45,896 bases of DNA from Blautia sp. (GCA_021772055.1 JAETNR010000039.1:1-45896), one strand, 5' to 3'. Shown: positions 25,292 to 34,537, counted from the first letter of the stretch. Numbers and translations: made by a program. Notes: generated by a model not told the origin, from the sequence alone.

Positions 25292-26101
25292 ATGATGAAA
25301 AACAAAACAGCAAAAATTGTGGTGAACGGTGTGGTTTTGGCTGCAATTGCCGCTATTGGAGTGGCTGCCTTTCAGTTGGGGACGTCTCCCAGGGAGGAAA
25401 CAGTTCCGGAGGAACTGGTTTATGAAAGCGAAGAGACAGAGCAGAGTGCCCGGCTTCCTGAGAATGAAGAGCCTTTGGTGGACGCAGGAACCAGCCAGGT
25501 GGAGGCAAGTATGGAAGACCCGGAGGATTCTTCTGTGAGCATGGAAACAGAGGAAGACGGTTCCGGCGAAGAAAATATGGCAAATGACAGTCTGTCAGGG
25601 ACTGATACGGAAAACAGCACAGAAGAGAATATGGAAAATGAAGCTGCAAGTACATCCGCAGGAGCAGCTGCAGCTCCGGCATTGAATTTTTCGGAGAATA
25701 CTCTGACAGAATGGCCTGTACACGGAAATATCCTTCTGGATTACAGCATGGATCAGACTACTTATTTCCCGACTCTGGATCAGTATAAACTAAGCCCAGC
25801 CATTGCCGTGCAGGCTGTGGAAGGCGCTCCGGTCATGGCTGCAGCAGAGGGAAAGGTTTTTTCCATTGAAGAGACAAGTCAGACAGGTACCACTGTAACT
25901 ATGGAATTGGGAAACGGATATCAGGCAATCTATGGACAGCTAACGGATCTGACGGTTGCGGAGGGCGATACGGTGTATAAGGGCACGATCATCGGATATA
26001 TTAATGCGCCTACAAAGTATTACAGTACTGAGGGCAGCAATCTTTATTTTGCCATGAAAAAAGACGGCAAGCCTATTGATCCGATTTTATATCTTCCGTA
26101 A
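25292..26101 (+). CDS. spoIIQ: SpoIIQ-like M23-fold protein, degenerate active site
   Basis: This 269-residue protein has an N-terminal membrane helix (VVNGVVLAAIAAIGVAAF), a long acidic S/T/E-rich stalk, and a LytM/M23 domain from about residue 145 (WPVHGNILLDYSMDQTTYF, APVMAAAEGKVFSIE, GYQAIYGQL, LYFAMKKDGKPIDPILYLP). The zinc-binding residues of active M23 peptidases are replaced: the HxxxD position reads YFPTLD and the HxH position reads NLYFAM, so it should be structural. SpoIIQ, made in the forespore, pairs with SpoIIIAH across the two membranes. Position after spoIID supports the name. A terminator follows. Confidence 0.88.
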   Translation: MMKNKTAKIVVNGVVLAAIAAIGVAAFQLGTSPREETVPEELVYESEETEQSARLPENEEPLVDAGTSQVEASMEDPEDSSVSMETEEDGSGEENMANDSLSGTDTENSTEENMENEAASTSAGAAAAPALNFSENTLTEWPVHGNILLDYSMDQTTYFPTLDQYKLSPAIAVQAVEGAPVMAAAEGKVFSIEETSQTGTTVTMELGNGYQAIYGQLTDLTVAEGDTVYKGTIIGYINAPTKYYSTEGSNLYFAMKKDGKPIDPILYLP

Positions 26102-26110
26102 AGACAGACA

Positions 26111-26150
26111 CGGCAGAAATCTTTTTGATAAGAGATTTCTGCCGATTTTT
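26111..26150 (+). terminator. intrinsic terminator after spoIIQ
   Basis: CGGCAGAAATCT (26111-26122) pairs perfectly with AGATTTCTGCCG (26133-26144), followed by TTTTT. Confidence 0.9.
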
Positions 26151-26162
26151 GGATGTGAGGAA

Positions 26163-26191
26163 TTTACATTTTATGTAAAAAGTCATATAAT
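26163..26191 (+). promoter_or_regulatory. sigma-A promoter of LacI-type regulator, with inverted repeat
   Basis: TTTACA (26163-26168) and TATAAT (26186-26191) are 17 bp apart. The -35 element lies inside the inverted repeat TTTACAT-N3-ATGTAAA (26163-26179). Just downstream, the minus strand reads TGAAACCGATTAC (26210-26198), resembling half of a LacI/CcpA operator, which suggests autoregulation. Confidence 0.7.
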
Positions 26192-26273
26192 AAATGTAAT
26201 CGGTTTCATATGAATGTGGATGAAATGTGGCTATTCTTTTCAATTAAAGAGGGATGCTTAGGAGAGAGAACAT

Positions 26274-27254
26274 ATGAATATTGGAGAAATCGCAAAAATG
26301 GCTGGCGTTTCAAGTGCGGCTGTTTCCCGGTATTTCAATAATGGGTACATATCGGAGGAGAAGCGGGAGACGATCCGTAAGGTAGTGGAGGAAACTGGGT
26401 ATCGTCCGTCCGTCCAGGCACAGACTCTGCGGACGAAAAAGACAAAGATGATCGGTGTGATTCTTCCAAAAATCGATCTGGGTTCTATTGCCAGTATGGT
26501 GTCCGGGATTCTTTCTGTTTTAAATGATAACGGCTATCAGCTTCTGCTTGCAAATACGCAGAATAATCCGGAGAAAGAGCTGGAGTATTTATCAACGTTT
26601 AACAGCAAGCAGGTTGACGGGGTAATTTTTATTGCCACGGTTTTTACCGCGAAGCATCGAAAAGCATTGAAGGAAATGACAGTACCGGTGGTGATCGTAG
26701 GACAGAAGCTTTCCGGGTATCCCTGCGTTTATCACGATGATTATCATGCGGTTTATGAGCTGACGAGCCTGTTTCTGGAAAAGGGCTGCAGGCGGCTTGG
26801 CTATCTGGGTGTTTTGCACCAGGACAAGGCTGCCGGGCAGGAACGGTATGAAGGATACTGCAATGCGGTTGCGGACGGGAATCTGGCAGAGTGCAGGGAG
26901 AATACGCTGATTGCTGATTTTACCATAAGGTCCGGTTATGAAAAGGCGGAAGAATTGTTTGAAAGATGCGGGCCTCTGGACGGATTGATCTGCGCTACAG
27001 ATGAGATTGCCATTGGCGCCATGCAATATTTGAAGTCGCAGGAAATTGATATTCCGGGAGATATGCTGGTTGCAGGAATCGGGGATTCGGAACTTTCCAG
27101 GGTGACGACTCCTACAGTGACCACGGTGCACTATTCTTTCGGGCGGAGCGGGGAACTGGCGGCAGAAATGATCTTAAACATTCTGGTCGGGAAGGACAGT
27201 GCAGTCAGGGAAGTAAAGCTTGGATATTCCATCGTAGAAAATGAGTCCAGCTAA
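26274..27254 (+). CDS. LacI-family transcriptional regulator
   Basis: This 326-residue protein has a LacI helix-turn-helix at the N-terminus (IGEIAKMAGVSSAAVSRYFNN), a hinge around residues 45-60, and a periplasmic-binding-protein-like sensor domain (MIGVILPKIDLGSIASMVSGI, QVDGVIFIATV, GLICATDEIAIGAMQYL, TTVHYSFGRSGELAAEMIL). The sensor resembles sugar-responsive members such as sucrose-operon repressors, but no sugar genes are adjacent, so the target is unknown. ATG 26274 follows AGGAGAG. Confidence 0.92.
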   Translation: MNIGEIAKMAGVSSAAVSRYFNNGYISEEKRETIRKVVEETGYRPSVQAQTLRTKKTKMIGVILPKIDLGSIASMVSGILSVLNDNGYQLLLANTQNNPEKELEYLSTFNSKQVDGVIFIATVFTAKHRKALKEMTVPVVIVGQKLSGYPCVYHDDYHAVYELTSLFLEKGCRRLGYLGVLHQDKAAGQERYEGYCNAVADGNLAECRENTLIADFTIRSGYEKAEELFERCGPLDGLICATDEIAIGAMQYLKSQEIDIPGDMLVAGIGDSELSRVTTPTVTTVHYSFGRSGELAAEMILNILVGKDSAVREVKLGYSIVENESS

Positions 27255-27301
27255 AAACAGGGCAGGATTTATTCACAAAAAATAAAAAGCAACGTATAAT
27301 A

Positions 27302-27352
27302 AAGCAGGTGGGAAATGAAAATTCGCAATCGGTATTTCTCCTACCTGCTTTT
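27302..27352 (+). terminator. hairpin terminator after LacI-type gene
   Basis: AAAGCAGGTGGGAAAT and ATTTCTCCTACCTGCTTT pair with a bulge, giving a long stem, followed by a short T run. It lies about 47 bases after the LacI gene stop. Confidence 0.65.
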
Positions 27353-27504
27353 GGATTACTTTTTGGGGATTGAAACCGGAGCTGTAAAAGGATTCTTCTG
27401 TGAATGATGAAATACTTTGATTTGGCCGATTGCTTTTTATAGAGAATTGGACGGCTGCCGGAAACGGTGCCGGAGGCCGTCCTTTACATAGATGGGGGCA
27501 GATC

Positions 27505-27747
27505 ATGAATTTTACTTATATGGTAAAGTGCGCGGACGGCACGTTTTATACAGGCTGGACAAACTGTCTGGAAAGGCGTCTGAAAGCCCACAATGAGGGC
27601 AAAGACGGTGCGAAATACACAAAGGCAAAACGCCCGGTGGAACTGATCTATTATGAGGGCTTTGCCACAAAGGAAGAGGCTATGCAGCGGGAATACAGGA
27701 TAAAAAAACTCAGCAGGCGTGAGAAGGAACGTCTGCTGGAGTTTTAA
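27505..27747 (+). CDS. GIY-YIG domain protein (UPF0213 type)
   Basis: This 80-residue protein has a minimal GIY-YIG nuclease domain: YMVKCADGTFYTGWTNCLERRLKAHN with the paired Y...YTG signature and the following arginine, then KYTKAKRPVELIYYEGF and the glutamate in TKEEAMQREYRIKKLSR. Small stand-alone proteins of this family have no settled role. ATG 27505 is preferred to an upstream in-frame start at 27430 because the domain begins at MNFTYMV and a G-rich box (GGGGG) precedes it. It converges with the next gene, with two bases between stops. Confidence 0.9.
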   Translation: MNFTYMVKCADGTFYTGWTNCLERRLKAHNEGKDGAKYTKAKRPVELIYYEGFATKEEAMQREYRIKKLSRREKERLLEF

Positions 27748-27749
27748 TA

Positions 27750-28412
27750 CTATACCGGCATTGTGGCTACAAAGAAATACATTACAATAAAGTGGCAGGC
27801 ACTTCCAAGCATAATGAAAACATGGAAGATCTCGTGGGAGCCGAAGTTTTTGTGGCGCGCATCGAAAAGGGGAAGCTTCAGGCCGTAGATGATGCCTCCG
27901 ATGGTGTAGATAATGCCGCCTGCAAGGAGCCATCCGAAGCCTGCTCTTGGCAGGGAGTGAAAAATGGGGACAAATGCAAGTACGCAAAGCCAGCCCATTC
28001 CGATGTAAAGTACAGAGGATACCCATTTGGGACAGGTGATCCAGAAACCTTTCAGGATGATGCCAAGGAGTGCGATGGACCATACGAGGATGCACAGGAT
28101 ATAGCCGATTTTGTTGTGCAGGGTGATAAGGCAGATGGGCGTATAGCTTCCTGCAATCATGACAAAGATCATCATGTGGTCTATTTTGCGCAGCCTGCGG
28201 TTGACTTTTTCTGTGGAATCTACAGAGTGGTAAATGGTACTGGCTGCATAAAGCAGAATCATAGTCAGTATAAAAATACTCAAAGCCGCAATGTGCAGGG
28301 TATCTGTATTTCTGCCTGCCTTAAGAAGCAGCGGCAGGGCACCTGCAATGGCAAGCAGCATAGCAATTCCATGTGTGATGGCGCTTCCTGGGTCTTTTAA
28401 TTTTTGTTTCAT
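27750..28412 (-). CDS. hemolysin III family (PAQR-like) membrane protein
   Basis: This 220-residue protein has seven predicted membrane helices and the family signatures: ITHGIAMLLAIAGAL at the start, ASTIYHSVD, RKIDHMMIFVMIAGSYTPI, and SHEIFHVFIMLGSACHF near the end. The conserved histidines and serine that would bind a metal are kept. Family members are seven-helix proteins related to eukaryotic PAQR receptors and have been linked to membrane energetics; haemolysis is not a reliable function. ATG follows AGGAGG. A palindrome lies upstream in the probable promoter. Confidence 0.92.
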   Translation of the reverse strand: MKQKLKDPGSAITHGIAMLLAIAGALPLLLKAGRNTDTLHIAALSIFILTMILLYAASTIYHSVDSTEKVNRRLRKIDHMMIFVMIAGSYTPICLITLHNKIGYILCILVWSIALLGIILKGFWITCPKWVSSVLYIGMGWLCVLAFVPIFHSLPRAGFGWLLAGGIIYTIGGIIYGLKLPLFDARHKNFGSHEIFHVFIMLGSACHFIVMYFFVATMPV

Positions 28413-28458
28413 ATGAATCGCCTCCTGAACGATATAAGATGTTAATGCAAACTTTTAT

Positions 28459-28479
28459 ACGTAGTATTAAAAACTACGT
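28459..28479. promoter_or_regulatory. palindromic operator candidate upstream of hemolysin III gene
   Basis: ACGTAGT-N7-ACTACGT is a perfect inverted repeat. On the minus strand it lies between TTTAAA and TATAAA, a weak promoter-like pair, about 47 bases before the ATG at 28412. A dimeric repressor bound here could block the gene. Confidence 0.5.
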
Positions 28480-28637
28480 TTAAAATATGTTGTTACTATA
28501 TCATAAATATTAAAAAATGCAAGGGTTTATGAAAAATATTTTTGTAAAAAAGAAAAATAGAACTTGTGTTCGCATCGGAGGTATAGTACAATAAAAAAAT
28601 ACAAGGACTTTTGAGTAATAGATAAAAGGATATCAAT

Positions 28638-31600
28638 ATGTTTTCGAGAAGTGAAATTAAATATCTTGCAGGTGCCGGGGCTTATGATCAGGGAGTAGGG
28701 CTGTACTCCATGGATAAGGTGACGCAGTTTATTGTAGATAAAGATGGAGACTATGATGATATGACCGCATTGGTAAAGGAAAGCGACCGTGAGGCTTATG
28801 AGGTTTCCATTTCCATGAATGTAACGGATGATATTATGGAATTCATCTCCTGTGAATGCCGGGAATTTGATTGTTACGGCGGAATCTGTAAACATTGTGT
28901 TGCTGTATTGCTGGAATATAATGATTATGTGAACCGCAGAAATGCCATGGAGAGATCTGCGGAAAAAAGAGAAAGCAGCCTGGAGAAATTAAAAGGAATC
29001 CAGAAAGGCATATCTATGAAAACGACTCCGGATATCAGCGCGCTGCTGCAGAAGAAGGCCATGGCCAGGTCTTTGCCGCTGATACAGGGAAGTACTTATG
29101 GGAAGGTCCGGATGGAGCCCTATGCATATTTTGATGACGAAGGGGTGAAGGTGGAATTTAAGATCGGTATTTCCAAAATGTATATAATGAAGGATGTTTC
29201 TGCCTTTGCCAGGGCATTAAAGGAGCAGGAGAATTATAAATATGGCAAAAATCTTCAGTTTGTCCATACGGTGGATTCCTTTTGTGAGGAGTCCAGGCCG
29301 CTGGTGAAATTTGTGAAGAAATGGGGTTTCGAAAATGAGACGTCCTATGGGGAAGTGTCTTATTATGGCTATTTTGGAGATGCTGCAAAATCCAGGTATA
29401 TGGAATTATCACCAGGCTATCTGGAAGAATTTATGCAGATTATGAAGGGCAGAATCATTTATGGAAGTGTGCAGGGAGACAGGATTGAGAAATGGATTCT
29501 TACAGAAGAAAAGCTGCATCGGGAACTGATGATTACAGGAATAGACCAGGGAATCGAGCTGACTGTAAAAAGAATCTGGGGCTGTATGGGAAAGGAGCAT
29601 GCATTCTACTTTCATGATGGAAAGATTTATATGGAAAGTCAGGAAGAGCTGGCGCCTGTTGAGGATTTCCAGAATTGCATGAACGCCGTAAGGGCGAAGA
29701 AGGTATTTATAGAAAATTCGGATATCCCTGCCTTTTGTAAGGAATTGCTGCCGGTCCTGGAGCAGTTTTATGAATGCAGGAAGGTGAATTTTGATCCTTC
29801 AGAATATGTGCCGGAGCCGCCGAAATTTAAGATTTATCTGGATGCGCCGCAGGAAAATATGATCATCTGCAAGCCTAGTGTTTTTTATGGAAAAAAGGAA
29901 TACTCTATTTATACAACAGAAGATATTGCTGCCAGGGATATGGTGAAGGAGGCTGTGCTCCGCAAACTTCTTCATGAATATGGAAATGCTTATGATCCAA
30001 TGACAAAAAGCGTTGTAGCAGCCAATGATGAAGAACGGATTTATGATCTGCTGACAGAGGGGATTCCAAGAATGCAGGAAATTGCGGAGGTGTATATTTC
30101 CGCAGCATTGAAGCGGATGGAGGTACAGACTGCGCCGAAGATCACGGTGGGAATCTCCCTTGAGGGAAATCTTCTGGAGCTGACCATGACGGCGGGCGAT
30201 ATGAAAAAAGAAGAGCTGATTGAAATTCTATCCAGATATAATCCGAAAAAGAAATACTATAGGCTGAAAAACGGAACCTTCGTAAATGCAGAAGGCTCCG
30301 GACTGGATACGGTGGCGGAGCTGAGGCAGGGGCTGCAGCTGACAGATAAGCAGATGAAGCAGGAGCAGATCCGGGTGCAGAAGTACCGTGCAATTTATCT
30401 GGATGAGGAGCTTGAGGCGAATCCTGTAATACTGGCGATGAAGAACAAGTCTTTCCGGTCTCTGGTGCGGAATATGAAGACGATTGAGGACAATGATTTT
30501 GAAGTTCCAAAAAGTCTGGAAGGGGTGCTGAGAGAGTACCAGAAGAAGGGATTTTTGTGGATAAAGACATTGAAATTCAATGGGTTCGGGGGAATCCTTG
30601 CAGATGATATGGGACTTGGAAAGACACTGCAGGTCATTGCGTTTCTTTTGTCAGAGTATCTGGAACGGGAAGAAGGAGACGGGGGGGTGGACTCCCTGGC
30701 GGAGCGCAATGCCATCATCATTGCCCCGGCATCCTTAGTCTATAACTGGAACAGCGAATTTGAGCGTTTTGCACCAGGGATGAAGGTGCGGATGGTGATC
30801 GGGACAGCGGCGGAAAGGAAGCGGATCCTTCGGGAGTCAGGGGAAGAGGAGGTTCTTTTAACTTCCTATGATCTGTTAAAACGGGATATTGAGTTTTATA
30901 AACCATACCATTTCCGGTGCCAGGTTATTGATGAAGCGCAGTATATCAAGAACCATAATACTCAGGCATCCAAGGCAGTAAAGGTGATCCAGGCAGACTT
31001 TAAGCTGGCTTTAACAGGAACTCCGGTGGAGAATCGGCTAAGTGAACTCTGGAGTATTTTTGATTATCTTATGCCCGGATTTTTGCACAGCTATCCAAAA
31101 TTCCGGGAAGAACTGGAAACGCCTATTGTGCTGAATCAGGATGAAGATGCTGCTGTCCGTCTTCAGAAAATGATACGGCCGTTTGTTCTCAGGAGATTGA
31201 AGAAGGATGTTCTTAAGGACCTGCCGGATAAGCTGGAAGAAAATATGTATGCAATGATACAGGGAGAGCAGCAGAAGCTTTATGATGCTCATGTGAAGCG
31301 GATGCAGCTCATGCTGGACAAACAGTCGGACGAGGAATTTAAGTCCTCGAAAATCCAGATCCTGTCGGAAATTACCAGGCTGCGTCAGCTTTGCTGCGAC
31401 CCGTCTCTGGTGTATGAGGATTACAGGGGCGGCTCCGCTAAGGCAGATCTGTGTATGAATATGATCCACAATGCTGTGGAAGGAGGGCACAAGATTCTTC
31501 TTTTTTCCCAGTTTACAGCAATGCTGGAGCATCTGGAACGTCGTATGGAAGAGGAAGAAATCAGCTTTTATACTCTTACGGGTGAAACCGGCAAGAAGAA

Positions 31601-31952
31601 AAGGGCAGAGCTTGTGGAGGCATTTAACAGGGACGATACCTCTGTTTTCTGTATATCTCTGAAAGCTGGCGGAACAGGACTTAACCTGACGGGGGCGGAT
31701 ATTGTGATTCATTATGATCCGTGGTGGAATCTGGCAGTTCAGAATCAGGCTACGGACAGAGCGCACCGTATCGGCCAGAAAAATATTGTAAATGTTTATA
31801 AACTGATCGCCAAGGGAACTATAGAAGAAAATATCCTGAAACTTCAGGAGAAAAAACGGGAACTTGCAGACCAGATCTTAAGCGGAGATGCCATGAGTAT
31901 GGGAAGCTTTTCCAGGAAGGAATTATTGGAACTGCTGGAACGGAAGAAGTAA
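28638..31952 (+). CDS. SWIM zinc-finger SNF2-family ATPase
   Basis: This 1104-residue protein starts with a SWIM zinc finger (C72-x-C74...C84-x-H86, CECREFDCYGGICKHC), followed by a long SNF2-associated region, then a complete SNF2 motor: ILADDMGLGKTLQV (around residue 655), IDEAQYIKN, LALTGTPVENRLSELWSIFDYLMPGF, then helicase C motifs GGTGLNLTGADIVIHYDPWWN and DRAHRIGQ. It is a DNA translocase of the bacterial SWIM-SNF2 type often found in Clostridia, with a role in DNA or transcription-complex remodelling that is not established. It stands alone; a candidate start is ATG 28638 with AAAGGA upstream. Confidence 0.93.
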   Translation: MFSRSEIKYLAGAGAYDQGVGLYSMDKVTQFIVDKDGDYDDMTALVKESDREAYEVSISMNVTDDIMEFISCECREFDCYGGICKHCVAVLLEYNDYVNRRNAMERSAEKRESSLEKLKGIQKGISMKTTPDISALLQKKAMARSLPLIQGSTYGKVRMEPYAYFDDEGVKVEFKIGISKMYIMKDVSAFARALKEQENYKYGKNLQFVHTVDSFCEESRPLVKFVKKWGFENETSYGEVSYYGYFGDAAKSRYMELSPGYLEEFMQIMKGRIIYGSVQGDRIEKWILTEEKLHRELMITGIDQGIELTVKRIWGCMGKEHAFYFHDGKIYMESQEELAPVEDFQNCMNAVRAKKVFIENSDIPAFCKELLPVLEQFYECRKVNFDPSEYVPEPPKFKIYLDAPQENMIICKPSVFYGKKEYSIYTTEDIAARDMVKEAVLRKLLHEYGNAYDPMTKSVVAANDEERIYDLLTEGIPRMQEIAEVYISAALKRMEVQTAPKITVGISLEGNLLELTMTAGDMKKEELIEILSRYNPKKKYYRLKNGTFVNAEGSGLDTVAELRQGLQLTDKQMKQEQIRVQKYRAIYLDEELEANPVILAMKNKSFRSLVRNMKTIEDNDFEVPKSLEGVLREYQKKGFLWIKTLKFNGFGGILADDMGLGKTLQVIAFLLSEYLEREEGDGGVDSLAERNAIIIAPASLVYNWNSEFERFAPGMKVRMVIGTAAERKRILRESGEEEVLLTSYDLLKRDIEFYKPYHFRCQVIDEAQYIKNHNTQASKAVKVIQADFKLALTGTPVENRLSELWSIFDYLMPGFLHSYPKFREELETPIVLNQDEDAAVRLQKMIRPFVLRRLKKDVLKDLPDKLEENMYAMIQGEQQKLYDAHVKRMQLMLDKQSDEEFKSSKIQILSEITRLRQLCCDPSLVYEDYRGGSAKADLCMNMIHNAVEGGHKILLFSQFTAMLEHLERRMEEEEISFYTLTGETGKKKRAELVEAFNRDDTSVFCISLKAGGTGLNLTGADIVIHYDPWWNLAVQNQATDRAHRIGQKNIVNVYKLIAKGTIEENILKLQEKKRELADQILSGDAMSMGSFSRKELLELLERKK

Positions 31953-32021
31953 GAAAGACTTGTAAATAAAGGAAATATGGTGCACAATAACAGATAAATA
32001 AGCAGTAGGGAGGATCTATTT

Positions 32022-32675
32022 ATGGAACGTCATGGTTTTGCTATGGAAGTAAAAAAGGGGCAGATGAATGAGTACAGAAAGCGCCTGGGGGAAATCTGGC
32101 AGGAGCTTACTTCATTTCTGGACAGAAACGGAATTCAGAATTTCAGCATCTGGAATGCGGACAGCCTGATCTTCGGATATTATGAAAATGCGGACGGAGC
32201 GGTTTTATCCGGGGAGGAGACTATTATAAGGGACGTCCTGGTAAATAAGATGGAGGATACCTTTACCTGGATTTCCACGCCGGGGCAGGATATGCGTCTT
32301 ATGTACCATAACTTTGGGGTGGTAAGAGAAAATAAAGAACTGATCCGTCACAGAATGTTTATGACGAAACTGAAACCGGGATGTGAGGAAGAATATAAGG
32401 CAAGACATGACGGCCTTATTGAACAGCGGGGAGATACGGTTGATCCCGGCCCTGACAGCAATTTCAGTATCTGGAGCGCAGGCGGATATATTTTCGGATA
32501 TGATGAAATTGATACCACAATGGAAAAAGAGGAAACAGAAGAAGACAGAAAAACGACGATTGCATGGGAAACGCGCCAGTTAGAAATTATGGACTGGATT
32601 ACCAATGATGTTGACTGGATGACAGGAGAACATCACTGCGCAAGTGTGCGGATTGCATGGCATGCCGGAATGTAA
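32022..32675 (+). CDS. tandem L-rhamnose mutarotase-like protein
   Basis: This 217-residue protein carries two copies of a dimeric ferredoxin-like RhaM domain. The first (RHGFAMEVKKGQMNEYRKRLGEIWQELTSFL and NFSIWNADSLIFGYYE) and second (RHRMFMTKLKPGCEEEYKARHDGL and NFSIWSAGGYIFGYDE) repeat each other. Stand-alone RhaM proteins are about 105 residues and act as dimers that interconvert anomers of L-rhamnose; here the dimer seems fused into one chain. No rhamnose genes are adjacent, so the sugar is unknown. GGGAGG precedes the ATG. Confidence 0.85.
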   Translation: MERHGFAMEVKKGQMNEYRKRLGEIWQELTSFLDRNGIQNFSIWNADSLIFGYYENADGAVLSGEETIIRDVLVNKMEDTFTWISTPGQDMRLMYHNFGVVRENKELIRHRMFMTKLKPGCEEEYKARHDGLIEQRGDTVDPGPDSNFSIWSAGGYIFGYDEIDTTMEKEETEEDRKTTIAWETRQLEIMDWITNDVDWMTGEHHCASVRIAWHAGM

Positions 32676-32810
32676 GAATTGTTTTCAGAAATATGAGGTA
32701 TAAAAATCCTCCATTTACAGATAATAGTATCACGATAAAGCGACAGGAAACTGCGGAAAATGCAGTCGGCTTAATGCAAATACGAATATGGATAAATGGA
32801 GGAATTTTTT

Positions 32811-33359
32811 ATGAAAGCGACAGGGATTGTAAGACGGATAGATGATCTTGGCAGAGTTGTGATTCCCAAGGAAATCAGGCGTACATTGCGAATTAAAGAG
32901 GGGACTCCGCTGGAAATTTTCACAGACAGGGAGGGGGAAGTAATTCTGAAAAAATATTCCCCTATCGGAGAGCTGAGTATTTTTGCAAAGGAATATGCGG
33001 AAGCTCTTTCCCAGACAACTGGCCTGGTGTCCTGTATTACAGATCATGACCAGGTGGTTGCGGCAGCAGGGATGGGAAGCAAGGAATACAGCGGAAAGGA
33101 AATCAGCAAGGAACTGGAAGATACGATCACTGCCAGAGAGGGGAAGTGCCTGAATGCCAATGAAAAGGGCAAAATCCCGGTTATTGAAGATCAGAGAGAG
33201 GTGCCTTATGCCCAGACCATTCAGCCTATTATCTGTGCTGGGGATGCCATCGGTTCTGTAATTTTGATGGGAAAAAGCGAGAAGGACGTTTTCGGTGATC
33301 AGGAGCGGATGCTGGTGCAGACGGCAGCAGGATTTCTGGGAAGGCAGATGGAACAGTAG
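32811..33359 (+). CDS. spoVT: stage V sporulation protein T
   Basis: This 182-residue protein starts at ATG 32811 behind TGGAGG. The N-terminus is an AbrB-type swapped-hairpin DNA-binding domain (KATGIVRRIDDLGRVVIPKEIRR, RIKEGTPLEIF). Residues ~55-180 form a GAF-like domain (QTTGLVSCITDHDQVVAAAG, GSVILMGKSE). Its length is close to Bacillus SpoVT, a regulator of late forespore (sigma-G) genes. The gene is free-standing and ends in a bidirectional terminator. Confidence 0.95.
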   Translation: MKATGIVRRIDDLGRVVIPKEIRRTLRIKEGTPLEIFTDREGEVILKKYSPIGELSIFAKEYAEALSQTTGLVSCITDHDQVVAAAGMGSKEYSGKEISKELEDTITAREGKCLNANEKGKIPVIEDQREVPYAQTIQPIICAGDAIGSVILMGKSEKDVFGDQERMLVQTAAGFLGRQMEQ

Positions 33360-33379
33360 GAAACAGGGTATCTTAAAAG

Positions 33380-33428
33380 GAATCCCCTAATGCAGATGAA
33401 AATATTGATGCTGCATCAGGGGATTTTT
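33380..33428. terminator. bidirectional terminator between spoVT and DAHP synthase genes
   Basis: AATCCCCTAATGCAG pairs with CTGCATCAGGGGATT around a 15-base loop (one mismatch), with a TTTTT run on the plus side and A's on the minus side. The two genes converge here. Confidence 0.82.
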
Positions 33429-33440
33429 GTGTCAGGGATA

Positions 33441-34472
33441 TCAGCATTTTTCCGCAATTTCGTAGATCAGGCGTTCCGTATCTTCCCAGCCAAGGCAGGG
33501 GTCTGTGATGGACTGACCGAAAACGTGGTTGGGGCAGATGTCCTGGCGGCCTTCTACAAGATAGCTTTCGATCATGACGCCTTTTACCAGTGTTTTCAGA
33601 TCCGGATTATAGTTGCGGCTGTGAAGGACTTCGCTGACAATGCGGATTTGCTCTTTATACTGTTTGTTGGAATTGGAGTGGTTTACATCTACTATGACAG
33701 CAGGATTCTTCAGATTCCATTTGGAATAAAGGTCAGCAAGGCGCATAAGGTCTTCGTAGTGATAATTAGGAATGGTCTGGCCGTATTTGTTGACGCCTCC
33801 GCGGAGAATCGTATGGGCAAGCTCATTTCCGGTAGTCTCTACGTCACAGCTCCGGTAGATGAAGTGATGGGGATGCTGTGCAGCGGTAACGGAATTCAGC
33901 ATAACGGAAAGGTCGCCGCTTGTAGGGTTTTTCATGCCTACAGGGATGTCCATGCCGCTGGCAGTAAGGCGGTGCTGCTGGTTTTCTACAGACCTGGCAC
34001 CTATGGCTTCGTAGGAAAGGACATCATCCAGATAACTGCGATTTTCCGGATAAAGCATTTCATCCGCAGAGGAAAGCCCGGTTTCTTCCATAACGCGGAT
34101 ATGCATTTTTCGGATAGCAACGATTCCTGCCAGAAGGTCGGGCGCCTGATCCGGAATGGGCTGATGAAGCATTCCTTTATAACCGTCTCCTGTGGTCCGG
34201 GGTTTGTTGGTATAGACCCGGGGAATGATCATGAGCTTATCAGATACTTTATCAGATACTGTTTTCAGGCGATTTACATATTCACAGACGGAATCTTCAT
34301 TGTCTGCAGAACAGGGGCCGACAATTACGACGAACTTATTGGATTTTCCTGTAAAAATATCGCGGATCTCCCGGTCACGGAGGGCCTTGTCCTGTTTAAT
34401 CTTTTCACTGAGCGGATACTGGGATTTCATCACGTCAGGAAGTGGAAGCTGGTGATTGGTTTTCATTGACAT
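33441..34472 (-). CDS. aroF: 3-deoxy-7-phosphoheptulonate synthase (class I)
   Basis: This 343-residue enzyme catalyses the condensation of phosphoenolpyruvate with erythrose 4-phosphate, the first step to aromatic amino acids. The class I (AroAI) barrel is clear: FVVIVGPCSADNED, PRVYTNKPRTTGDGYKGM, GARSVENQQHR, GMKNPTSGDL, VDVNHSNSNK and VKGVMIESYLVEG. The metal-binding cysteine and histidine are retained. Which isozyme (feedback type) cannot be told from the sequence, so the symbol is a generic choice. ATG 34472 has AAGGAG 10 bases upstream. Confidence 0.94.
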   Translation of the reverse strand: MSMKTNHQLPLPDVMKSQYPLSEKIKQDKALRDREIRDIFTGKSNKFVVIVGPCSADNEDSVCEYVNRLKTVSDKVSDKLMIIPRVYTNKPRTTGDGYKGMLHQPIPDQAPDLLAGIVAIRKMHIRVMEETGLSSADEMLYPENRSYLDDVLSYEAIGARSVENQQHRLTASGMDIPVGMKNPTSGDLSVMLNSVTAAQHPHHFIYRSCDVETTGNELAHTILRGGVNKYGQTIPNYHYEDLMRLADLYSKWNLKNPAVIVDVNHSNSNKQYKEQIRIVSEVLHSRNYNPDLKTLVKGVMIESYLVEGRQDICPNHVFGQSITDPCLGWEDTERLIYEIAEKC

Positions 34473-34537
34473 AATTTTTGTGCTCCTTTATAAAAATCAT
34501 CCAAAGTATAACACAGATTTTTGCAGAATGCTATCCT

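Noticed and set aside
33390..34469. A 359-codon plus-strand open frame
   Set aside because: It lies antisense over the DAHP synthase gene, has no ribosome binding site and no recognisable protein features; it is a shadow frame.
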